From the NCBI GenBank assembly GCA_038503035.1, contig JAVSML010020807.1:62001-126000 (forward strand): a DNA stretch of 64,000 nt, given 5' to 3'. Position 1 is the stretch's first letter. The number at the start of each line of letters is the position of its first letter. This document shows positions 56,206-64,000 of this stretch, piece after piece. This stretch comes from Crocodylus rhombifer (Eukaryota; Chordata; Crocodylia; Crocodylidae). Both the position numbers and the translations under genes were made by a program. Under the pieces are notes generated by a model. The model searched no databases. It saw only the letters and a program-made list of their open reading frames with translations, and had not been told where the DNA came from.

Positions 56206-57885
56206 TAATTCCTTAATATTCTTTAAATGCTTTGCTGTAAACTCTCACTGCCTACCCCTTTGGTTTATTATCTTCCAATGTTGCTGTAATGTTGAATTCG
56301 CAACTTCACTGTCATTTATAGTAATTTGATTTCATTGTGGGACTTAGTAGCAGTCATAGTAGTTAATTAGAAAAACAAGGATGGAAAAGTCGAAACAGAA
56401 AATTTTAAGATTACTTTTTGTGTGGAAAATGTGTTGTTTTCCCATTTACCTTTGCATGAAAGTCTCTGACTGGATTTGGAACAACATACATAATAGTATC
56501 TTATAACACTATTTTTAATGGGATTGTACAAAACAGAAAGCTTTCGCAGGTTCCTAGAAAACTTGCCTTAAAAATTCAGAAACTGGTCCACAATCTCCTG
56601 CATCAAGACCCAGATCGCTAATGCATTCCCTAGAGTTACTCTGAGAGAATATCTCTCTATGCATTACATATGCCTGCATATTTAATATATGCATACCTAT
56701 GTATACATACCAACACAATTCCTGCAGAATGTCTCCTTTCCATCAATAAACAAACACAAATTTCTAAATGAGTTCTTGAATGAAATTATATGATCTCATA
56801 CACAATGCATATATTAGAACATTAAAGTCGCAAAGGAAAGCACAGACATTTAGAAAGTGCCGAAGTTCAGGCTGGTTATGCCATTTTAATTTTGCTCCTT
56901 TGGGCATCAAGTTTAATATCGTCCTTAAGTACATGATCACCTATTTATCTAGAGGACCACTGCCTCACTTGGTGCATTGAGTGCATGGTGAACAGTGCAT
57001 ATGGCAGATGCTCATCATTTATTTTAACTGCACTATTCAATGTGGAGCTCTCTGCCTCAGTTGCATCACTCCATTGTATATCTGAACTGATGGAAGCAAG
57101 ATTCTCCCATTCTTTTACTGACATTTTGATGCATTCATTGACATGACTCCAATTTTCATGTGTACCTTCATTTTTGGCATGGGATGAGGCAGGGCTCCTT
57201 TTCAATCTGTTCCTTCGTACTGATACTTCCATAAAGATTACATTTAACAATCTACCCCAAACAGCTGAAGTCAAGGGTTGTTAATTTTTTTAAGTAACTG
57301 TAGAATTGACCTTCTTTCCACTCCTGTATTTTTGTATTCCTTGCATACAACACACACGTCCTTCCAGAAAAACAGCTGCTGGAGATTAGAGTATATAGTA
57401 TATGGGAGAAATATGGTACGAACAGGTTCTATCTTGGTGAAACTGAAAGTAAGATGTACAGTGATCCACAGAGGGCAGAATAATGAGCAGGCTCAGCTCT
57501 CTAGGTGCTGCTGCTCAACTATTTAATACAGAAAAAGATCATTTTATCTTCAATCTGCCTTTCAAAAACAAGATGAGTATTATGTTTTGGGTTGTGTTGT
57601 ACGCAAGAAAATAAGGTATTTTGGTTGTACTTTCTAAAATGAGTCATCATTAGGCAGAGACATTTAAGCCTCAAAGGGGGAATCACGTGAAAATTATATG
57701 CCACATGAAAGACACTTCAGAATAGAAACACATATGCAACTTTGAGTACACAGCTGCTATTGTAACATGCTCTAGGGAGAAACATAAAGACATACATGGC
57801 TTTGGTGATACTGATAAGAGCATGATATTAACAGGAAAACTGACAGGAGCAACAGTTCAAAGTCATAATTTTGGTGGCTATAAAC
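56206..57885. other. PTPN13 intron, nothing recognised
   Basis: Plain intron. At 57,400-57,620 words such as GAAATATGGTACGAACAG and GTACGCAAGAAAATAAGG echo 40,960-41,045 and 42,960-42,990 and suggest a small interspersed repeat I cannot name. Confidence 0.45.
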
Positions 57886-58136
57886 CAGGGGTGTCAAATG
57901 TTCATCTTTCAGGCCAGATCTGGCTCATGGAGCCATGTCATGCGGCCCATGAGGCTCCTAGACAGGCTAGGAATTTGGAAGAAGGGTGAGTAGGGATGGG
58001 GGCCCTCCTCTTAAATCTGGAGTATGGGGCCCAACTGAGGGCATGTGCCAATGGGGTGAGGGTGAACGATGGCTACTTTAACCCTTATGGCCTCTAGGTC
58101 TAGATCACAAGGACTCCCATAAATTTAACATCCCTA
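57886..58136. mobile_element. 251-bp hAT-like MITE with 8-bp TSD
   Basis: The left end CAGGGGTGTCAAATGTTCAT and the inverted right end TAGGGATGTTAAATTTATGG are matching terminal repeats. The flanks CTATAAAC (57,878-57,885) and CTATAAAG (58,137-58,144) form an 8-bp duplication with one mismatch. Confidence 0.9.
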
Positions 58137-58601
58137 CTATAAAGCACGGATAAAATGGTCCAAATAATCATTTTTGAGTAAAGGTCAGCAACATACGACC
58201 TATGGACTGGAACTGGCCCATGGAGCCACTGAATCCAGGAAGTGGGGGGGGCGTGGAGAAGCAGCAGTGGCATGTATGCAGGTCCTAGCTGTGTGGCTCC
58301 AGCAGGAGCATAGGGAAAGTCTTTTAGGGTCTAATTCAACTCAGACTAAAGAATGCAAACTGAGTTGAACTTTTAACTGGATTATGTTAGATTTCAACCA
58401 GGATATGTCTTGAATCATCTACTGTATGCAAAATAACACTGCTAAAATGTTGCTCCCACCAAGACAAAAAAATATGGCACTTTTTTATCTTTGGAAATTT
58501 AGCACAAGTGGTAAAAAAATTAATCACATGAATGCAACTAAGGAGTAATTCTTGTGAGGGAAAGCAAGGATTGGAAAATACGATAATTTCATATAATTTA
58601 C

Positions 58602-58689
58602 CTTCCCCTTTGACTTGATAGTGAGGTATCATCAGCTCCTGGTAAAGCACTGCTGGAATCATCTCTCTTTACATCATTATTTCTTTTCC
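58602..58689 (-). CDS. PTPN13: PTPN13 exon: linker before FERM (most 5' exon seen)
   Basis: This 88-nt exon starts after a GCTAG acceptor and ends at GGAAG|GTAAAT. It reads as a polar, serine- and aspartate-rich stretch (…KRDDSSSALPGADDTSLSSQRG…). The final AG pairs with the C that opens the next exon to make Ser, giving S-R-Q-H-E-T-H across the junction, which fits the PTPN13 linker before FERM. No domain is visible. It lies 11 kb upstream of the next exon, the longest intron in the window. No further upstream exon was found between 58,690 and 64,000. Confidence 0.85.
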
Positions 58690-60160
58690 CTAGCACATGA
58701 AAAAGACACATGGATCAATTAATTCCTGCAAAGGCTAGAAACCACAAAGAGGTAATCCTACCTAAATATCAAGGATTTATCAGACATGTGAGTTTACTTC
58801 GAAAGGATCAGACGTACACATAGTGAACATGCCATTACAGTATTAAAGAAATTAGCATTAAAAAGTCAATTTCAGTTTGAAAAAAGATTGTATTTTCCCA
58901 CCCCTCCAAAAACTGCTGCACAAACATTTGGAGAAATGTGTTAAAAATATGGAATTGTTTATGTGTCATTCTAAACTGAAATCATTCTATTTCAATAAAA
59001 CTGTGAGACCTCAGAATTGCAGTAAGTAAAACTGAAGTGTAAAAAGATTCTGTATGCCCAGAACAGCCACCGGTGAATATTATATTGTCTCAAAACAAGG
59101 GATGCTACCCTGCAGCTCCAATTTTTAGTTTTGTTTCTGGATTTGTCTTTGTCTTCACAGTTTATTAAATATAAATTATCTTTTCTCATAATGGAGATCT
59201 TGTTTATTGCAATTGTCTGGAGGAGAAAGTCAACATCTACCCATACTAATACTGCAATTGGGGCTTGATTTAGTAAGGTACAGAGACCTCCATTGTCAAC
59301 ATCCCACTCTTCCCAGTGAGTAGTAATGCCACTCAGCACTTTGTGCAGAGTGCTTTGTAACCTACACATTTTTGATTTCTTAAGTAGATGAAAACAGCAG
59401 GAGGAGCATTCTCAGATTCTGCTCTGCGATAATCATGTCATCAACCACCACTATCCCACCTACATTAAGTAAACAGGAGAGTGCATGAATGGTTTCTCCA
59501 TTCTTTCCAAACATTGGAAAATAACAGTAGTTCCACGGAATGAAATGTTAATTTCATCTGCCCCCTCATGCAGGTCCAGCTGTTAAGGCCAGAATGCAAT
59601 TCTGGGATAAAATAATAAGCACTGAGTTTCACCCACCACTCAGAAATGCATTTCCCAAACCCAGTGTCTTTACTTTTCCAATCATAACATCCCCGAACTG
59701 AAAAACATTAACCATATGGAGTTCAGGCAATCTCAGCCTAGGATTTGCACTCTCGTAATGTGTTGCACAGTTTACATCTTCCTAGAATTTTTGTGAAATA
59801 CATTTTTTTTTGTTCTTTGGAATAATTATATCCAGACAAAAACTAAAATCAAAAGACTCAGTAAAATATGGTTATAGTCCAGAAAACTTTGTAAAGTTTC
59901 TGGTTATAAAACTTTCTGATTATAGTCCAGAAAACTTTGTAAAAAACACAGTAGCTACATAATACACTTTCCTGTTGTTTTGACTCTTGGTTCCATCCTA
60001 GAAAGGGACATTGCCGAGCAAAGTGAATCAGCTGTGTTGGGCTGTTGTCTCTGGAAATGGGGAAAACCAAGCAGACACTTCTGAGGCTCGAGAGGCCTGA
60101 TCCTAAGCAAGATTTACTGGGGCAGGACCTTGCCCCTCAACCCCCAAGAATGCCTGCTTG
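58690..60160. other. PTPN13 intron upstream of the first exon seen
   Basis: AT-rich. A direct repeat of about 25 bp containing GTCCAGAAAACTTTGTAAA occurs at 59,877 and 59,925. No exon or named repeat found. Confidence 0.5.
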
Positions 60161-60162
60161 GT

Positions 60163-60330
60163 AGGCCTGTGCAAATAGGGAAGTATTTAATTTGGATTTG
60201 GCCTTTTTGGAGGACAGTGATTCAATTTGGCCAAATTGCCTTTGGAAAATTTGGCGTCAATTTGGAGAGTCGCCATAGAGTATAATGGGGAATCACTGAA
60301 ATACCTATAACTGGCAGGGGTCTTATGACC
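60163..60330. repeat. Fragment related to the GGGCTGTGCAAA foldback element
   Basis: Begins GGCCTGTGCAAATAGGG and continues with AATTTGG/GATTTGG words, like the left end at 32,969. No mirror half present. Confidence 0.45.
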
Positions 60331-60425
60331 CCTGCCACTCCCAGTGCTCCTTCCTGCCCATGGCAGGAGGTTGGACTAGATGATCTGTCTAGGTCCCTTC
60401 CGACTCATTGATTCTATGATCTGTC
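60330..60425 (+). mobile_element. CR1-type LINE, extreme 3' end
   Basis: Reads GGTTGGACTAGATGATCTG, AGGTCCCTTCCGACTC and the tail TTGATTCTATGATCTG, the typical last 80 bp of CR1. Confidence 0.85.
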
Positions 60426-60454
60426 ATTTTTTGGCTGATTTGGATAAAAATTGC

Positions 60455-60720
60455 AAGGATGATAGCCCCCTCATGAAACCTGCCAAGTTTCAAGGAGATA
60501 GGTGCAGGGGTTTCTGGGAAACTGTACCTCTAAGTCTTGAAAGCAAAACTTATATTATGTGTGTGCATTAAGGCACAGCAGGCTGAAAACTGCAGGCATG
60601 CTAGCCCCTGCTGAGGCCACGAAGCCTGCCACCTTTCAAGGAGATAGGTGCAAAGGGTTCTAGGAAACTGCACCTCAGGCTGCTGACAAGCAAAGCTCCT
60701 GACAGGGGTGACACTGTATG
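60455..60720 (+). repeat. Two-copy tandem repeat, about 145-bp period
   Basis: GCCAAGTTTCAAGGAGATAGGTGCAGGG…GGAAACTGTACCTC at 60,482 recurs as GCCACCTTTCAAGGAGATAGGTGCAAAGG…GGAAACTGCACCTC at about 60,627. Both copies are diverged. Confidence 0.7.
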
Positions 60721-61150
60721 TAGGTTAAGGCACACCCTCACTGGTGCTGGGGCATCTACATGACATGGCAATGGGCCCCAATGAGGCGTCCTTCTCTCCT
60801 ACAGCCTCAGCCTGATCCACCACTTTAAATACCAACAGGTATAAAATAACTTAGTAAGCAGTAGCACTGTAGCACCAGGAGCATCTCAGGCAGCCAAACT
60901 GTGTCAGAGCCTTTCTTTCCTCACCTGCAGGAAGGAAGGAATAGTAAAGAAGCCAAAGGCTGGCATGCAATGCAGGCAAGAAAGCCAGTGAGCAAAAATG
61001 GAAATGGAGGCATCAGGGGGTGAGGGACAGACTGGAGTGGGGAGAGGGGGAGGGGGATGTAGCAGTGCAGGAGGTACCTGGGGAGTCACATGTCTGACAG
61101 GTTGTAGTGTGTCATAAATCTAATGTCTATACTGAGTCCATGACTTTCTG

Positions 61151-61495
61151 TACCTAAGAGGCTGACGAAGTGAAGTTCATAGGCCCGGCTGTGAAAAGTG
61201 GTTGTAAATTCAAACAAGCACCAAACCTTGATAACCTAACCTCATCTTCAGAACTGAAGCCAACTTCCTACAGCTCAAAACACAAAACAAGCCAACAATC
61301 TCCAGTAACCCCACAAACTGCACACCAGAATCTATCAAAGACAACAATACCCAACTACCCGTGGGAGTGCATTCCTCACAAAACCCCCCACTTTGTCTCC
61401 ACTCTCTCAGGCCTGATCCTAAAAGGGAATTTACAAACCACTTTTCATAGTTGGGCCTATGAACTTCACTTCATCAGCCTCCTAGGTAGTAGGTA
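61151..61495. repeat. Inverted repeat pair, about 60-bp arms
   Basis: The left arm GGCTGACGAAGTGAAGTTCA…AAAAGTGGTTGTAAATTC and the inverted right arm GGCTGATGAAGTGAAGTTCA…AAAAGTGGTTTGTAAATTC match closely; 211 bp lie between. It sits at the 3' edge of the hAT transposase frame, probably as an insertion that cut it. Confidence 0.8.
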
Positions 61496-62800
61496 CAGAG
61501 GCTGGGGTCTGGTGTGTCTGGACCCCAGCATTGAAGCCATGCCCTTGGCCCATATTGGCAGTGGCTGGCATGGAGGAGACTGGTTGGTACTGGTGCTGGG
61601 AATGTTGGCACGGGAAAGTGGATCCCCCTCTTCCACATGCCCTCGCCTCTCCCCTTCTGCCTTCCTGACTCTGTTCACCAGCACCTCTGTCCAGTGATCG
61701 AGGGTTTTGGTGCTGCCAGTGCACATGCTCCCCTTCACCTTCGGGTCACACATGCCCGCCAGCATGTTGACAGTACTGGATTGCAAGGGGTCGAGCTGCT
61801 TCCTGATGCCCTCCTTCAGCTGCTTCATCAGTGCCTGCACATCTGGTGAAAGTAGCTTGCCCCAGCCAGGAACACTGATCCCCTGGAACTTCTCCATTTG
61901 GTTCTCAAGTTCCCTCACTACGGGGATCACCTGGCTGAGGAAGGCATCACCAGCGTTGACAGTCTTGGTGGCCCTGAGGAAGGGCTTGAGGACCACCAAG
62001 ATCTGAGAGATGGTATCCCACTCAGCTCTGTTAAGGGCACTGCTGATCCCAATCTCCCTGAGCAAGGCCATCTCATGGATGGTCTTCTGTCGCTCCACCA
62101 ACATTTCCAGCATCAGGTATGTGGAGTTCCACCAAGTCTCCACATCCTGCATGGTTTTGTGCTGTGGGATGCTCAGCTCTGCCTGTTTCTCCCACAGCAT
62201 CTTACCCTTGATGTTGCGATGGAAGTAGGCCACCACTTTCCTGCATTAGGAAATCAGCTGGGTGGTAGTGATGGCCCCCACCAAGGTGTCCCTGACTTTG
62301 AGGTGCAGCCTGTGTGCCACATGGCAGATGCCAACAAAACTGGCATCACAGATGGCCTTGACTATATTGGCCCCGTTGTTGGTGACCACGAGCCTGCAGG
62401 TAAACTGGCCCTGCCCAACAAGCCACCCCTGCATCATGCAGTTCATGGACACCATGACCTCCCTTGCCGTGTGGGACTCATTCATCACCTCGGTTTGAAG
62501 GAGAGCCCACTGACGGCCTGACTGGTCACACCAGTGCCCTGTGAGGGAGAGGTAGGCATAATCTCCACCCCAGCTGCTCCAGATATCAGAGGTGAAGTGC
62601 AAGGCTACCTGTAAACCTGCCTTTTGCAGTTCCTCCCTCAAGTACTCCCTGCATACCTCATACAGGGAGGCCACCACTGTCCTGCTAAAGGTGGTGCATG
62701 TAGGCACTTGGTAAGATGGGGCCATGAGTGCCATGAGCCTCCTGAACCCTGGCTGCTCAACTAAGGAGAAGGGCTGGCCATCCAGAGCAATCATCTCCAC
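61466..62800 (-). pseudogene. hAT-family transposase (ZBED-like), catalytic part, decayed
   Basis: One minus-strand frame, broken only by a TAA at 62,248-62,246, encodes a hAT transposase body. Seen in order: IALDGQPFSLVEQPGFRRL, the TSDIWSS segment with the first catalytic Asp, YLSLTGHWCD, then VTNNGANIVKAI, HRLHLKVRDTL, CRKVVAYFH, DVETWWNSTYLMLEML and a KPFLRATKTVN segment. In hAT enzymes the V-T-D-x-G-A-N-I Asp is catalytic; here it is Asn. The C-terminal dimerisation region is missing, cut by the inverted repeat at 61,151-61,495. It is nearly intact, so the copy is fairly young, but inactive as read. Confidence 0.9.
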
Positions 62801-63045
62801 AATGCTCTGGGTGATCTTAATTGCTCTTGCAATGCAACCCGCTTTGTCTGTGGCTTTCCCCTACTGCTCCAGGGTGGCCTGCAAATGGGAGCTTTGCAGC
62901 GAGTGGGGCAACGAGCTGCCTGAACCCTGGCCATTCAACTAAGAAGGTTAAGCTCTCCAATGCTCTGGGTGACCTCACTTGTCCTTGCAACATGCCCCAC
63001 TTTGTGTGTGGGTTTTCCCCACCATTCCAGGGTGGCGCCTCTGCT
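62741..63045 (-). repeat. 178-bp tandem duplication in the transposase region
   Basis: CCTGAACCCTGG…TCAACTAAG and AATGCTCTGGGTGA…TCCAGGGTGGC occur at 62,741 onward and again at 62,919 onward. On the minus strand the second copy repeats the FxLVExPGFRxLxA coding piece in another context. Internal duplication after or during insertion. Confidence 0.8.
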
Positions 63046-63990
63046 TCATGGGGATGCCGGCTTTGGAGTGAGAGGGGGACTTTCCCTTGGGCATACTCCC
63101 ACTGGTGCAGGCTGAGGAGGAAGAAGGGCAAGGGGGTGCTGCCTCCGCAGATGCAGCAACATCGCTGCGGTAGTGAAGTGTTTCAACTCTCTGTTCCAGC
63201 TGATCTGCCTTTGGCAGTATTGGCAGGGGGTGCCGCCTCTTCAGATGCAGCAGCATCGCTGCGGTGGTGAAGTGTTTCACCTGATCTGCCTTTGGCAGTG
63301 CTGGCAGATAGCATACTTGGAATCATCTGCCACCTCAAAATGATCCCATACTACACTACTTCCCCATTTCTGGGTTGAGGGTGGAGATCCTACCTTATCC
63401 CCCTCCTCAGCAGGCAGAGGCACAACAACAGGAGGACCTGACTGACTTGCCTCCACAACCTCCTCCAAGGTGCCTTTTAGTGAAGGAAACATAGGTCTAG
63501 GGAAACTTTGAGAGGTGTGGAGCACAAATTCAGATTCTCTCTTGGTCCCCAGAATTTCTGTGTGTTTGTGTGTGTCAGACCAGTGATTTACTTCTGTTTG
63601 TTCTTCCAAGGTCATATTTTTTCTCTCTCTCTGTCTTAAATATAAATATGCCTGTAAACTTAGAGTTCGAGAATTCCTTTGAAACAGACAAGTGGGTGAT
63701 TCCCCTTGCTGTATGGAATTCTCCCTGATCACAGTATAGCCCTAAATAAACAAAGGCTGGCTCTGTCAGTTCTGATTCAACCACAACGCAAAGTTTGATT
63801 TCTTCCCCAGTGCTCAGGTCCCCTGGTTTCAGATCCAGGTCCTCCTCTGGCAGTGGGATGCTCATGCTGGGAGATGAAATTTGGGTGGAGGAGACTGTCA
63901 TTCTGCTGCTGGTGCCTAATTCTGGAATTAGGGGAGGTGGTGCAGGTGCAGGGACAGATACTCTTCCCACCTCCTTGCTTCCACTGGCAC
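63046..63990 (-). pseudogene. hAT transposase N-terminal region with BED zinc finger, decayed
   Basis: The minus strand reads SSVVWDHFEVADDSKYAICQ and HCQRQI, the CxxC half of a BED DNA-binding finger, followed in an overlapping frame by KADQVKHFTTAAMLLHLKRRH with the His ligands. Upstream is an acidic, Ser/Pro-rich stretch in two frames (MSIPLPEEDLDL, EEVVEASQSGPP). Frame changes show it is broken. It belongs to the transposase at 61,466-62,800 and may extend beyond the window edge. Confidence 0.8.
63133..63308 (-). repeat. 93-bp tandem duplication inside the BED zinc finger
   Basis: AGGGGGTGCTGCCTCCGCAG…GATGCAGCAACATCGCTGCGGTAGTGAAGTG is repeated at 63,225 with CTTCAGATGCAGCAGCATCGCTGCGGTGGTGAAGTG. 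The right copy codes KHFTTAAMLLHLKRRH on the minus strand (the BED HxxxxH half); the left copy is shifted out of frame. Confidence 0.85.
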
Positions 63991-64000
63991 ATGGCTGCCA

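Larger units (their letters stand above)
827..58689 (-). other. PTPN13: PTPN13 gene, central part (30 exons; both gene ends outside the window)
   Basis: The gene encodes a very large cytosolic tyrosine phosphatase that acts as a cortical scaffold. In the known family the order is KIND, FERM, five PDZ domains, then the PTP catalytic domain. Here the minus strand gives the region from just before FERM to the linker after PDZ5. All 30 exons join in phase (4,899 nt, 1,632 whole codons plus a split codon at each end) without a stop. PDZ carboxylate-binding loops are visible as GLGF, GLGI, GLGF, LGF and LGI. Splice sites are GT-AG except one GC-AG. The KIND domain should be right of 64,000 and the phosphatase domain left of 1. 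Recognition rests on near-identical stretches to the human protein recalled from knowledge, not on a search. The introns carry all the mobile DNA described below. Confidence 0.97.

Noticed and set aside
59858..60070. 70-aa minus-strand frame considered as a further upstream PTPN13 exon
   Set aside because: No supported acceptor/donor pair in phase with the 58,602 exon, and the left half is a local direct repeat.
1..64000. CRISPR array, operons, tRNA, rRNA or phage-like modules
   Set aside because: No regular spacer array, cloverleaf or rRNA signature seen; the exon-intron layout is that of a vertebrate gene.

Overview
This 64 kb window is vertebrate nuclear DNA and lies almost entirely inside one protein-coding gene on the minus strand, PTPN13 (FAP-1 / PTP-BL, a large non-receptor protein tyrosine phosphatase). 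The exons are short and spaced by long introns. CR1-type LINE fragments and many hAT-like, non-autonomous DNA transposons fill those introns. CR1 with TCTATGA-type tails plus abundant hAT/MITE sequence suggests a sauropsid, most likely a crocodilian and less likely a turtle. That assignment is inference from repeat content.

I could place 30 coding exons between 58,689 and 827, in minus-strand order. Together they carry 4,899 nt with consistent splice phases and no in-frame stop (about 1,632 codons). In order they encode the linker before FERM, the FERM domain (about 44.6-36.8 kb), a long linker (31.1-24.8 kb), PDZ1 (24.8-21.5 kb), a linker, PDZ2 (18.7-12.9 kb), PDZ3 (12.6-12.2 kb), a serine-rich linker, PDZ4 and PDZ5 (7.9-6.6 kb), and the start of the linker to the phosphatase domain (3.8-0.8 kb). 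The N-terminal KIND domain and the C-terminal PTP catalytic domain are not visible and should lie beyond the right and left edges. The protein is a submembranous scaffold phosphatase: FERM targets it to the cortex and the five PDZ domains bind C-terminal peptides of partners.

Two splice details stand out. The PDZ2 exon keeps a second, in-frame donor that adds V-L-F-D-K, matching the known PTP-BL/PTPN13 PDZ2 isoform. The large PDZ1-PDZ2 linker exon appears to use a GC donor.

The rest is intron. Repeats include CR1 fragments (left edge, 10.6-11.2, 42.1-42.6, 51.4, 60.3 kb), TSD-supported hAT-like elements (18.9-19.9, 33.0-33.7, 50.15-50.45, 50.9-53.1, 57.9-58.1 kb) and a pogo/Tigger-like MITE (11.5 kb). 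There are also two copies of a 1.7 kb inverted-terminal-repeat element (41.1 and 54.1 kb), long hairpins (26.0, 43.9 and 55.9 kb), two possible solo LTRs (near 5 and 51.5-52.2 kb), and a decayed hAT transposase gene (61.5-63.9 kb). I found no RNA gene, no CRISPR and no second host gene. The window holds no obviously new multi-gene system; its interest lies in splice variants and nested repeat architecture.
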